From Herbidospora sakaeratensis (lineage in GTDB: Bacteria > Actinomycetota > Actinomycetes > Streptosporangiales > Streptosporangiaceae), in NCBI RefSeq assembly GCF_001570525.1, contig NZ_BBXC01000007.1:289085-353084 (forward strand): DNA of 64,000 bases, in the 5' to 3' direction. A model generated the notes under the pieces. It had not been told where the DNA came from and made no database searches. It saw nothing but the letters and a program-made list of their open reading frames with translations. Shown one piece after another: positions 53,667 to 61,706 of this stretch. Numbering within the stretch: position 1 is the stretch's first letter; each line of letters begins with the position of its first letter. Made by a program: the position numbers and the translations under genes.

Positions 53667-54388
53667 ACCCGGCGCAGCCCCGGTCCGGGCTCCACGCCGA
53701 GCTCGTCGACGAGCAGCCGCCGCGTCGAGGCGTACACCTCCAGCGCGTCGGCCTGCAGGCCGCACCGGTAGAGCGCGACCATCAGGCGGCTCTTCAGCCC
53801 CTCGCGGAGCGGCTGGCGGGCGGCGGCCTCGCCGAGGTCCCTGATGAGGTCGCGGTGGCGGCCCAGCCGCAGTTCCAGCTCGGCGCACTCGTCGAGCGTG
53901 CTCCAGCGCAGCTCGTTGAGCCAGGTCGCGCGGGCGGCGACCGGCGGGCTGGGCAGCCCGGCCAGCGCCTCGCCCCGCCACAGCGCGAGCGCCTGCCGGA
54001 GCAGCGCGGCGGCGTCGGCGGGACGGCCGTCGGCGGCGGCCGACCGGGCGGCGGCACGCAGCGCGTCGAAGCGGTCGACGTCGAGGCGGCAGCCGTCGAC
54101 CGCGAGGGCGTAGCCGGCGGACGAGGTCGTGATCTCGCACGCGGCGCCGGTCAGCGAGAACAGGCGGCGCAGCGCGGACACGCAGATCTGCACCTGCTTA
54201 CGCGCCGTCAGGGGCGGGTCGTCGCCCCACACGGCCTCGATGAGGCGGTCGAGCGCGACCACGCGACCGCTTTCCAGCACCAGGACGGCCAGGATGACCT
54301 GCTGCCTGCTCGACTGGAGGTCGACCCGCTGGGCGCCGACCCGGAGTTCGAGCGGTCCGAGAATCAGGAGTTCCACGTCTTTCGGCAT
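53603..54388 (-). CDS. SARP-family transcriptional activator
   Basis: A 261-aa Streptomyces antibiotic regulatory protein. An N-terminal OmpR-type winged helix begins ELLILGPLELRVGAQRVDL, and the bacterial transcriptional activation domain follows from about 100 (DVDRFDALRAAARSA, LWRGEALAGLP, RHRDLIRDLGEAAARQPLREGLKSRLMVALYRCG). It probably switches on the adjacent NRPS operon. ATG 54388 is chosen; a GTG at 54397 would start within the palindrome 54393-54411. The 3' end overlaps the thioesterase gene by 64 bp. Confidence 0.88.
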   Translation of the reverse strand: MPKDVELLILGPLELRVGAQRVDLQSSRQQVILAVLVLESGRVVALDRLIEAVWGDDPPLTARKQVQICVSALRRLFSLTGAACEITTSSAGYALAVDGCRLDVDRFDALRAAARSAAADGRPADAAALLRQALALWRGEALAGLPSPPVAARATWLNELRWSTLDECAELELRLGRHRDLIRDLGEAAARQPLREGLKSRLMVALYRCGLQADALEVYASTRRLLVDELGVEPGPGLRRVHQAILSGDPALLSGVAAGRF

Positions 54389-54392
54389 TGGC

Positions 54393-54411
54393 GTCACATA
54401 CGGAATGTGAC
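54393..54411. promoter_or_regulatory. Palindrome GTCACAT-N5-ATGTGAC directly upstream of the SARP gene
   Basis: 7-bp perfect arms with a 5-bp spacer, beginning 5 bp upstream of the chosen SARP start. Binding here would block initiation or overlap the 5' leader, so autoregulation or repression is likely. Its ATGTGA half-site also appears in the repeats before the AfsR-like gene (61532-61549). Confidence 0.45.
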
Positions 54412-54443
54412 ACGCGGGCCGATCATCGTGCAGTGCAGTCGGC

Positions 54444-54460
54444 CACCAATCGACCGTGAG
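54444..54460. promoter_or_regulatory. 17-bp box upstream of the SARP gene, matching a box upstream of the RiPP precursor gene
   Basis: CACCAATCGACCGTGAG differs by one base from the sequence at 58791-58807. It lies 56-72 bp upstream of the SARP start and next to the histidine-kinase stop. The two copies have the same orientation relative to their downstream genes. A binding site for the response regulator at 57869-58474 is a reasonable guess. Confidence 0.45.
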
Positions 54461-54464
54461 GAAC

Positions 54465-55589
54465 TCACATGTCCGGCCGCGGCAGCGTCACCGTGACCGT
54501 GAACGTCTCGCCGGGCCGGACCTCGACCGACACCGTGCCGCCGACGGAGGCCGCGCGTTCCTCGATGCCCTGCAGGCCGCCGGCCGGCGTCACCTCCTGC
54601 ACGCCGTGGGCGACCCCGTTGTTGACCACGGTCAGCCGGATCCCCTCGGGCACGTCGACGAGCTCGACCAGCATCCGCTGGGCCTTGCTGTGCCGCAGCG
54701 CGTTGGTGGCGGCCTCGCTGAGGATCTTGGCGACCAGTTCGTTCAGCTCCGGGGGCAGCGGCCGGTGGTCCTGGGTGCAGCTGTACTCGATCTCGGCCGC
54801 CTTGAGCAGCGGGCCGAGCGCCGACAACTCGGCCTCCAGGGTCATCCGGCGGTAGCCGGCCACGACGGCCCGCACCTCGCTGAGCGACTTGCGGGCCAGT
54901 TCGGTGATGTCGGTGATCTCCCGGCGGGCGTCGGGGTCGCCGCCGACCATCCGGTAGACGAGCTCGCCCTTGATCGCGATGGTCGACAACGCGCGGCCGA
55001 GCACGTCGTGCAGGTCGCGGGTGATGCGGGTGCGCTCGTCGGCCACGGCCATCTGGGCGAGCTCGTTCTTGGCCTGGCTCAGCTCCATCGCCCCCTGGGC
55101 GAGCCGGACCATGGCGAACAACACGCCGCCCGTGAGGGCGGTGGACAGGGTGCCGTACAGGACGCTCGTCAGGGGCAGCTCCAGCACCCACATGGTGCCG
55201 AACTGCACGGCGATGACCACGGAGAACAGCCCCCACGACCACGGCGGCGGGACCAGCACGAGCAGCGCGAACGCCAGGAACCCCGGCATGCCCAGCCAGA
55301 TCCACCCGAAGAACGCGAACGGCGCGTACGTCAGCACGACCTGCAGCGCCAGCGACCACTCCCAGCGGACGTGGACGATCCGGAGCGCGGTCAGCACGTG
55401 CAGCGTGTGCAGCGCCGTCATCGCGGCGAACAGCGACAGGGCGGCGCCGAAGGCGTCGGGCGGCAGGCCGCGGTCGACGATGCCCAGGACGGCCGCCGCC
55501 ACGTAGCCGAGATGGACGAGCAGCGTGGTCAGGAACGCGGTCCTGGCCGCGGGGTGATGGCGCAGTGAGTCGAGGATCACGGTCCGCAC
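54465..55589 (-). CDS. Two-component sensor histidine kinase (HisKA_3, NarL-partner type)
   Basis: A 374-aa membrane kinase. Five or six transmembrane helices fill residues 15-165 without a large sensor domain. The HisKA_3 phosphoacceptor is the His of TRDLHDVLGRALSTI near 195, the N box is EAATNALRHSKA and the G box is GGLQGIEERA. It starts at GTG 55589 behind GAGGAAG, 18 bp after the YcaO gene on the same strand. The partner is the NarL-type regulator at 57869-58474, separated from it by the YcaO gene. Small DesK/LiaS-like sensors often detect membrane or envelope-active compounds. Confidence 0.9.
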   Translation of the reverse strand: MRTVILDSLRHHPAARTAFLTTLLVHLGYVAAAVLGIVDRGLPPDAFGAALSLFAAMTALHTLHVLTALRIVHVRWEWSLALQVVLTYAPFAFFGWIWLGMPGFLAFALLVLVPPPWSWGLFSVVIAVQFGTMWVLELPLTSVLYGTLSTALTGGVLFAMVRLAQGAMELSQAKNELAQMAVADERTRITRDLHDVLGRALSTIAIKGELVYRMVGGDPDARREITDITELARKSLSEVRAVVAGYRRMTLEAELSALGPLLKAAEIEYSCTQDHRPLPPELNELVAKILSEAATNALRHSKAQRMLVELVDVPEGIRLTVVNNGVAHGVQEVTPAGGLQGIEERAASVGGTVSVEVRPGETFTVTVTLPRPDM

Positions 55590-55607
55590 GCCACTTCCTC
55601 CAGGGTC

Positions 55608-57791
55608 CTACAGGAACAGGGGCACGGGGTTGAGCGCGTCCTCGGGCGTGCGCGCCGGCAGGCGGCCGAGCTCGACGGGGACGTCGAAGAGACGGCCGGG
55701 CGCGAACCTGGCCCAGAAGTGCCGCATGCCCGGCACGACGACCTTCACGACGGGCAGCCCGACGTCGGGCCGCGTCTGGTCGAGCACGAGCACGTCCAGG
55801 CCGCGCGCCTCGGCGAGCGCGGCCAGGGTGGCGACGTCGGCGCCCAGGTCGGGGCCCGACAGGTCGGCATGGGTGCCCGGCCGGGTGGGCGGCGCCGCCC
55901 GATCGGGCAGCAGGTGCGGATCGGTCTCGATCGTGGCCGTCCGCCACCACGACACCAACGCGGGGTCGGTGACGGCGTACCGGGGGCCGGGCCCGGGGGT
56001 CACGGCGGGCAGGAACTGGTTCAGCTCCGTCAGCGCGCGGGACAGCGCCGCCGCCGCGCCGAAGTGGGCGCCGAAGCCGAGCATGACGTCTTCGGGCGGG
56101 CCGTCGGTCCGGCGGCTGACGGCGACGAACGCCGGCAGCCCGAAGTCGGCGGTCACGTCGAGCGCCCACACCTCGCGGCCCAGCCCGGCGTAGACCTCGC
56201 GCAGCCGGTCGAGCCAGGGGTCGGCGAAGGCGTCGAGGTCGACGGCGGGCATCCGCAGCCGGTTGTACCACCACAGGGCGACGGAGTCGCGCTCGACGAC
56301 CTCCATGAACCCCTGCACCACCGCGTCCTCCAAGGCGGCCCCCGCCGCGTTGCCGTTGGAGTCGGCGAAGGCCAGGGGCGGGCCGGGCCACGGGTAGTTG
56401 TAGTAGAGGTAGCCGGTCGGCAGGTACCGCGCGCGCCCGCCGGTCAGCGACCACAGCGGCGTCCACTCGACCGGCGTCGCGGGGTCGAACGGCTCGGAGA
56501 CCCGCTGGAAGGGGGAGCAGGCGCGGTTCCATTCGGCCCGGCCCGCGTACTGGCGCTCGCTGTAGAGCTGGCAGTCGTTCGGGTGCAGGCCCGCCTCGCC
56601 CAGGTCCTCAAGGGTGGCGGTACGCCGCAGCTCGTCGCCGTGGAAGACGCCCGAGTAGCGTTCCAGCGCCTCGCAGAGGGCGCTCGTGCGGGCCTGGACG
56701 GTGGTCCGGCCCTTGCCCGCGCTCATGCTCCGCAGGCCCGCGCGGATCTCGCCGAGGCTGCGCGCGTTGAGGGCGAAGTTGTGCCCGGCGACGTGGCCCA
56801 TCAGGAAGCGGGGCCCGCGCCGTTGCCTGCGGACGTCTCTGACCAGGCCGGTCACCGGGTCGACCAGGTGACTGTAGCGTTCCCAGACCTCCTCGGCCCG
56901 CGCGGTGCGGCCGGCCTCGGTCTTGGCCAGCGGCCGGATCTCGACGGGGCGCGCGGTCCGTGCCGCCGTCATCCCCGGGTCGCCGCAGTCCGGGCACTGC
57001 GGCCGGGCGGCGAAAGGGTGGTGGGCGGTCCGCATCGTCTGCACGTCGAAGGTGAGCACCCGGCGGGGTTCGCGCAGCCCGCCGAGCCAGCGGACCACGT
57101 CGAGGGCGGCGAGCCGGGCGCCGAGGTCGCGGGAGACCTCCAGGTCGGCCCGGGGGACCGGCGCGGGCCCCGATTGGCCGGTGGCCCGCATGACGTACAA
57201 CTCGGCGACGCGGTTGGCCCGTAATCGGTGGACCATGCACTCCCAGCAGCCCGGCGTCGCCGCGTCGAACACCGGCCCGCTCCACACCACCGATCCGCGG
57301 GGCTTCACCGGCACCCACGGCCGCCCGGCGGCGGCGACCCGCGCGGGGCCGGGCCCGAGGTAGTCGTCGCACACGGCGACGGTCAGCGCGGGGTCGTCGC
57401 CGGTGACCGTGACCCCTTCGGCGCGCAGCACCGCCGCGACCGGCTCCGGGTCGGCGCCCGCGTCCACGACCGCGACCCTGGCGGTCCGCACCGCCGCCGC
57501 GCTCAATCCCGACAGGTCCCAGAACGCGTCCTGCCCCTCGTCGTCGAGCCGGACGTACCCCTGCTGGAGCAGCCGGTCGAGCAGGTGGGCCACCTCGCCC
57601 GCCGAGGGCGGGTCGGGCCGCAGGAGCTCGACGATGTCCTCGACGGTACGGGGCTCGCCGAGCAGCGGGACGACCCGCTGGGCGACCTCCGGCCGGAGCA
57701 TCTCGACGTCGCGTTCGGACAACAGGTACGCCGCCTCGCCGGGGACGGCGATCGGATGGAGGTGCCGCTTGAGCCGATAGCGGTGTCCCAC
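55608..57791 (-). CDS. Fused TOMM cyclodehydratase: leader-binding/E1-like N-terminus plus YcaO
   Basis: About 727 aa. Residues 1-75 form a winged-helix leader-recognition region (AYLLSERDVEML, VEDIVELLRP). An E1/ThiF-like part follows with a likely zinc tetracysteine, CWEC near 175 and CPDCG near 255. From about 290 is the YcaO domain with ATP-binding GKGRTTVQARTSALCEALERYSG and ALEDAVVQGFMEVVERDSVALWW. The C-terminus reads NPVPLFL, so the usual PxPxP end is incomplete. The family turns Cys/Ser/Thr of a ribosomal peptide into azolines. GTG 57791 is chosen because GGAGGT lies just before it; ATG 57815 is the alternative. No dehydrogenase gene is near. Confidence 0.88.
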   Translation of the reverse strand: MGHRYRLKRHLHPIAVPGEAAYLLSERDVEMLRPEVAQRVVPLLGEPRTVEDIVELLRPDPPSAGEVAHLLDRLLQQGYVRLDDEGQDAFWDLSGLSAAAVRTARVAVVDAGADPEPVAAVLRAEGVTVTGDDPALTVAVCDDYLGPGPARVAAAGRPWVPVKPRGSVVWSGPVFDAATPGCWECMVHRLRANRVAELYVMRATGQSGPAPVPRADLEVSRDLGARLAALDVVRWLGGLREPRRVLTFDVQTMRTAHHPFAARPQCPDCGDPGMTAARTARPVEIRPLAKTEAGRTARAEEVWERYSHLVDPVTGLVRDVRRQRRGPRFLMGHVAGHNFALNARSLGEIRAGLRSMSAGKGRTTVQARTSALCEALERYSGVFHGDELRRTATLEDLGEAGLHPNDCQLYSERQYAGRAEWNRACSPFQRVSEPFDPATPVEWTPLWSLTGGRARYLPTGYLYYNYPWPGPPLAFADSNGNAAGAALEDAVVQGFMEVVERDSVALWWYNRLRMPAVDLDAFADPWLDRLREVYAGLGREVWALDVTADFGLPAFVAVSRRTDGPPEDVMLGFGAHFGAAAALSRALTELNQFLPAVTPGPGPRYAVTDPALVSWWRTATIETDPHLLPDRAAPPTRPGTHADLSGPDLGADVATLAALAEARGLDVLVLDQTRPDVGLPVVKVVVPGMRHFWARFAPGRLFDVPVELGRLPARTPEDALNPVPLFL

Positions 57792-57824
57792 CGCACCTCC
57801 AGAGATTGAGGGCATCGTCCCGTT

Positions 57825-57840
57825 GGCGGCAATTGTCGCC
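57825..57840. promoter_or_regulatory. Near-perfect palindrome GGCGGCAATTGTCGCC before the YcaO gene
   Basis: A 16-bp palindrome with a single mismatched pair, in the 77-bp gap between the response-regulator stop and the YcaO start. A TATAGA -10-like hexamer lies just upstream of it on the minus strand. It may mark an internal promoter with an operator. Confidence 0.35.
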
Positions 57841-57868
57841 TTGTGCCCGTCGATCGTCTATAGAGGTG

Positions 57869-58474
57869 TCAGAGCCATCCCTGTTCGCGCGCGATGCGCA
57901 CGGCGTCGACCCGGTTGCGGGCGCCGAGTTTGGTGATGCTGGCCGCGAGATAGTTCCGGACCGTGCCGAGCGAGAGGGCCAGCACCCGCGCGATGGCCCG
58001 CGGCTGCTCGCCCATCGCCACCAGCCGGAGGCACTCGATCTCCCGTGCGGTGAGCGGGCTCGCGGTCGCCTGCAGCGCGCCGATGACCACGGCCGGGTCG
58101 AGCACCGCCTCGCCGTTGCAGATCTTCCGGATGCTGGCCGAGAGCTGGTCGGGGGAGGTGTCCTTGGCGATGAACCCGAGAACGTGGGCGTCGAGCGCCC
58201 GCTTGAGGTAGCCGGGGGTGCCGAAGCTGGTGAGGATCAGCGTCTTGACCCCCGGGATCGCCTCGTGCAGCTGGCTGGCCGCCGTCAGCCCGTCGAGGCC
58301 GGGCAGGTCGACGTCGAGGATCGTGACGTCCGGGCGCACCTCCAGGGCGGTGGCCACGATCTCGTCGCCGCGCTCGATGTCCGCGACCACCTCGATGTCC
58401 TTCTCCTGCTCAAGGAGCCGGACGAGGGCCTTCCTCAGCAGGGCCATGTCCTCGGCGATCATTACGCGGATCAC
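57869..58474 (-). CDS. NarL/FixJ-type response regulator
   Basis: A 201-aa regulator. The receiver domain has VMIAEDMALLRKAL, the phosphoacceptor Asp in TILDVDLPGLDG near residue 54, and KTLILTSFG. The C-terminal LuxR-type HTH has SPLTAREIECLRLVAMGEQ and LSLGTVRNYLAASITKLGA. It starts at GTG 58474 with GGAGGA before it, 33 bp after the candidate precursor gene. Its histidine kinase is two genes downstream. Binding to the 17-bp boxes at 54444 and 58791 is suggested by their position only. Confidence 0.92.
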   Translation of the reverse strand: MIRVMIAEDMALLRKALVRLLEQEKDIEVVADIERGDEIVATALEVRPDVTILDVDLPGLDGLTAASQLHEAIPGVKTLILTSFGTPGYLKRALDAHVLGFIAKDTSPDQLSASIRKICNGEAVLDPAVVIGALQATASPLTAREIECLRLVAMGEQPRAIARVLALSLGTVRNYLAASITKLGARNRVDAVRIAREQGWL

Positions 58475-58507
58475 GGGGTCCTCCGATCGGATCTCGCACG
58501 GGCCGGC

Positions 58508-58711
58508 TTATTCGATCGAGATAAGGCAATTGCAGAATGTCAGAAATGTCGCGCTGGCCGAAGTGCCCTCGTCCTCGCGCCCGGTGAGCGACTCCACCCG
58601 GTAGGGGTCGGCGTCCGGCATCGGGACGGGGGCCCGCGGGGGGATCGCCCGTGCGGCCCCGGGCAGTCCGGCGGTCCGGATGACACCACGACGTGGATCG
58701 AAAGCCTGCAT
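58508..58711 (-). CDS. Candidate RiPP (TOMM) precursor peptide
   Basis: A 67-aa peptide from ATG 58711, preceded by GGAAGGG at seven bases. Residues 1-49 make an acidic-ended leader (Pro/Ala/Arg-rich, then PYRVESLTGREDEG). The last 18 residues, TSASATFLTFCNCLISIE, hold nine Ser/Thr/Cys including a Cys-Asn-Cys pair, the expected cyclodehydratase substrate composition. The core codons are clearly less GC-rich than the leader. It is the first gene of the set precursor, response regulator, YcaO fusion, histidine kinase, all on the minus strand. The cleavage site is not certain; after DEG is likely. No homologue is recognised. Confidence 0.65.
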   Translation of the reverse strand: MQAFDPRRGVIRTAGLPGAARAIPPRAPVPMPDADPYRVESLTGREDEGTSASATFLTFCNCLISIE

Positions 58712-58790
58712 TTCCGTGCCCTTCCGAAGCGGGTTTACACCGACTAGGCGATTGTCGGCTTCCCCCAGGAACGGCCGGTAGTGCCGCACT

Positions 58791-58807
58791 CACCGATCGA
58801 CCGTGAG
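58791..58807. promoter_or_regulatory. 17-bp box upstream of the RiPP precursor gene, matching the SARP-upstream box
   Basis: CACCGATCGACCGTGAG, 80-96 bp upstream of the precursor start and within the 217-bp divergent region shared with the secreted-protein gene. It matches 54444-54460 in 16 of 17 positions, and a TCACA follows each copy. A further CGACCGT occurs at 58825-58831. Confidence 0.45.
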
Positions 58808-58928
58808 ATTCACACATTGATCTTCGACCGTTCCATTCGTGTCCCGCGGCGGAACGGGATGGAACGCCTTATCTGTGAGACGGCCGCGACCGGCCGCCTC
58901 TCCCGTTGCGATCAGAGAAGGACAGATC

Positions 58929-59411
58929 ATGAAAAGCGTGCTCAACCGGCTGGCCGCCGTCATCGTGGCCGGCGTCGGCGTCGTCGGCCTCACCACGGCG
59001 CCCGCCCAGGCGGCGACCGTCATCACCGCCCACCTGGAGATCGGCTTCAACACCGGCGTGCCCGCCGCCCGGACCATCAACCTGAACGTCCACGTCCCGA
59101 TGAACGAGTACGACGCGAACGGCTACCTCATCCACGGCGCCCGGATCCAGGTCCGCTTCTACGGCAGCGACCCGGGCACCGACCCGATGATCTACGGGCC
59201 GATCACCTGGTACAAGGACGACTACGGCCTGACCGCCGGCCCCGACGGCATCCACCTCGACTACGGCTGGGAGGTCCCCCAGGGCTCGTTCCTCAACGAG
59301 GACAGCGGCGTCGCCAACAACGGCGACGAGGTCTACATCGTCGCCAAGTTCATCGACGGCGACGGCGCGACCATCAGCGCCAACTCCAACACCGAAGAGG
59401 GCCTCTACTAG
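58929..59411 (+). CDS. Small secreted protein, function unknown
   Basis: A 160-aa protein with a clear Sec signal peptide (MKSVLNRLAAVIVAG to TTAPAQA, cleavage near residue 28) and a mature part of about 132 residues. The mature part is acidic and rich in Asp, Gly, Tyr and Asn, probably all beta-strand, with at most no cysteine and no recognised catalytic motif. AAGGA precedes the ATG. It diverges from the RiPP precursor gene across a shared regulatory region, so it may be controlled by the same system; an extracellular binding or immunity function is speculation. Its stop overlaps the AfsR-like gene by 4 bp. Confidence 0.75.
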   Translation: MKSVLNRLAAVIVAGVGVVGLTTAPAQAATVITAHLEIGFNTGVPAARTINLNVHVPMNEYDANGYLIHGARIQVRFYGSDPGTDPMIYGPITWYKDDYGLTAGPDGIHLDYGWEVPQGSFLNEDSGVANNGDEVYIVAKFIDGDGATISANSNTEEGLY

Positions 59412-61519
59412 GCCGTCACCCCGCCCACCATCTTCAAGGCCCGTTCGAAGTACTCCGCCGCCGGCCCGAACCGCCCCTGCGTCAGATGGTCGTCCCCCAG
59501 GTCGCAGAGCGCCGCGATCGTCCGGGCCGCGTGCACCGCCGTCCGGTGCAGGACCCGCGCGTCGTCGTAGCGCGCGCACTCGTGCAGGTGCCGGTGCAGG
59601 GTCGCCGACAGGTCCAGGGCGTGCGCCGGCCAGCCGTGCCGGGCCGCGTGGACGGCCACCGCGAGCAGGTTGGCCAGTTCGCTCTCCACCGCCGCCGACG
59701 CCGTCTGCACGTAGTGGTCGAACAACCGGGTGAGCGCGGCCTGCCGGTCGTGGTCGGTGTCCTCGTCCGCGAGGGTCGCGGTGGCGTGGGCGCGGGGGAG
59801 GTCGTGGAAGCGGTACCGCCCGGGGGCGGGTTCCTGGAGCAGGTGGGCATCGACCAGGTCGTCCAGGAGACGACCGGCGTGTTCGATCGTGGTGCCGACC
59901 AGGGCGGCGGCGGCCAGGGGTTCGATGTCGGGGCCGGGGTGGAGGCCGAGCAGGCGGTACATGTCCTGCTGGCCGGGGGTGAGGTGGTGGTACGACAGGT
60001 CGAGCGCGGCCGCGATGCTGAGCGGGCCCACTTCCAGTTCGCCCAGGCGGTGCTGGTGGTCGCGCATGCGGTCGGCGAGGTGGGCGGGGGTCCAGCCGGG
60101 GCGGATGCGCAGGCGGGCGGCGGCGATCCTGATCGCCAGCGGCAGGCGGCCGCACAACTCCACGATCTCGGTGAGCAGGCCGGGGGCCTCGCCGCTGACC
60201 CGTTGCTCGCCGGCGGTGCGGGCGAACAGGGTGAGGGCGTCGGCGCGGGGGAGCACGTCCAGCGAGAGGGGGCGGACGTCTTCCAGGCCGGCCAGCCTGC
60301 GGCGGCTGGTGATCAGGACCAGGCAGGTGGGTGAACCGGGGAGCAGCGGGCGGACCTGGGCCTCGGTCGCCACGTTGTCGAGCAGCACCAGGACGCGGCG
60401 GCCCGCCAGGCGGGTGCGGTAGAGGGCGGCGCGGGCGCCGGGGTCGTGCGGGATGCGGTCGCCGGGCACGCCGAGCGAGCGGAGCAGCTGGTCGAGGGCG
60501 TCGCCCGGGTCGACCGGCGCGCCGCCCCGGGTGAAGCCGCGCAGGTCGACGAACAGCTGCCCGTCGGGGTAGCGGTCGGCCAGCCGGTGGGCGACGTGCA
60601 CGGCCAGGGTCGTCTTGCCCACCCCGGCCATCCCGTCGATGGCGCCGATCACCGGGGTCGCGAGCTCGTCCAGGACGGCGATCTCGGCGGTCCGGCCGGT
60701 GAAGCTGGCGATGTCGCGCGGCAGTTCCCGGGGGACGACCGGGGGCGTGCCCGCCGGCGCGGCCAGGTCGGCGTGGCCGCCGAGGATCTGGTGGTGCAGG
60801 CGTTGCAGCGGCGGGCTCGGGTCGATGCCGAGGTCGACGTTGAGGCGTCGCCGCAGGTCGCGGTAGGCGCGCAGGGCCTCGGCCTGGCGGCCTGAGCGGT
60901 AGAGGGCCAGCATCCACTGGGCGTGCAGGTGTTCGCGGAGCGGTTGTTCGGCGACGAGGGCGCCCAGGTCGGCGAGCAGGTCGTCGTGGTGGCCGAGGGC
61001 CAGGCGCGACTCGATCCACGACTCCTGGGCGGCCAGTTTGCTCTCCTCCAGGCGGATGCGCTCGGCGTCGAGGAGGGGGTCGAGGGCGACGTCCTCGAAA
61101 GGGCGGCCTCGCCACAGGCCCAGCGCGCCGCGCAGCCGTTCGGACGCCAGGCCCGGCCGCCCGGCCGTCAGGGCGCGGCGGCCCTGGGCGGCGAGGTCCT
61201 CGAAGGTCAGCAGGTCGAGGTCGGCGGGCGTGAGGCGGATCTCGTAGCCGCTCGGCACCGTCGACAACAACGGCGGTTCGGCGCGTCCGGCCAGGCCGAG
61301 CACCTGTCTCAGCGCCGACACGTAGGTTCGCAGGGCGACGGCCGCGGTTCTGGGCGGGCGTTGCGGCCACAGGGCGTCGACGAGCCGGTCGACGTGGACC
61401 GGCCGGTTGACGTGCAGCAACAGGACGGCCAGCAGGACCCGCTGTTTGGCCGCGCCCAGCCGGACCACGCGGTGGCCGTCGGAGCGGACTTCCAGTGTGC
61501 CAAGGACACGAAACCGCAT
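59408..61519 (-). CDS. AfsR-like SARP/NB-ARC regulator
   Basis: 703 aa. A SARP DNA-binding and BTAD region (1-240) starts MRFRVLGTLEVRSDG. The NB-ARC ATPase follows, with Walker A DGMAGVGKTTLAVH near 305, Walker B RRVLVLLDN and LITSRRRLAGL. It ends in a short helical region, RFGPAAEYFERALKM. AfsR is about 990 aa with a long TPR domain; here the repeats are mostly missing. ATG 61519 fits the family start better than upstream codons, though no ribosome-binding site is seen. Two heptamer repeats lie just before it. The targets may be the RiPP locus or the pathway beginning at 61707. Confidence 0.88.
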   Translation of the reverse strand: MRFRVLGTLEVRSDGHRVVRLGAAKQRVLLAVLLLHVNRPVHVDRLVDALWPQRPPRTAAVALRTYVSALRQVLGLAGRAEPPLLSTVPSGYEIRLTPADLDLLTFEDLAAQGRRALTAGRPGLASERLRGALGLWRGRPFEDVALDPLLDAERIRLEESKLAAQESWIESRLALGHHDDLLADLGALVAEQPLREHLHAQWMLALYRSGRQAEALRAYRDLRRRLNVDLGIDPSPPLQRLHHQILGGHADLAAPAGTPPVVPRELPRDIASFTGRTAEIAVLDELATPVIGAIDGMAGVGKTTLAVHVAHRLADRYPDGQLFVDLRGFTRGGAPVDPGDALDQLLRSLGVPGDRIPHDPGARAALYRTRLAGRRVLVLLDNVATEAQVRPLLPGSPTCLVLITSRRRLAGLEDVRPLSLDVLPRADALTLFARTAGEQRVSGEAPGLLTEIVELCGRLPLAIRIAAARLRIRPGWTPAHLADRMRDHQHRLGELEVGPLSIAAALDLSYHHLTPGQQDMYRLLGLHPGPDIEPLAAAALVGTTIEHAGRLLDDLVDAHLLQEPAPGRYRFHDLPRAHATATLADEDTDHDRQAALTRLFDHYVQTASAAVESELANLLAVAVHAARHGWPAHALDLSATLHRHLHECARYDDARVLHRTAVHAARTIAALCDLGDDHLTQGRFGPAAEYFERALKMVGGVTA

Positions 61520-61531
61520 AGACCGGCAATA

Positions 61532-61549
61532 CCACATATTGTTCACATA
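61532..61549. promoter_or_regulatory. Direct heptamer repeat (SARP-box-like) upstream of the AfsR-like gene
   Basis: On the minus strand TATGTGA and TATGTGG are separated by 4 bp (11-bp period), the classical spacing of SARP binding sites, 13-30 bp upstream of the start codon. This suggests autoregulation or cross-regulation by the SARP at 53603-54388. Confidence 0.45.
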
Positions 61550-61706
61550 CTGGGATCCTTGTTCCATTCTTCAGTTCAGGCACTCGGGGCCCGGGGGTGC
61601 CGCCGGATTTCGTGCCCTACACAATCCGGGTTTCCGGACAAAATTGCCGAACTCTGTCAAGCCACGCCTTTACCGGCTTTTTATGGGCGGGCCGCAAAGT
61701 GGCCGC

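Noticed and set aside
54465-54470. Another ATGTGA near the histidine-kinase stop
   Set aside because: It is formed by the last Met codon plus TGA and has no partner half-site at SARP spacing.
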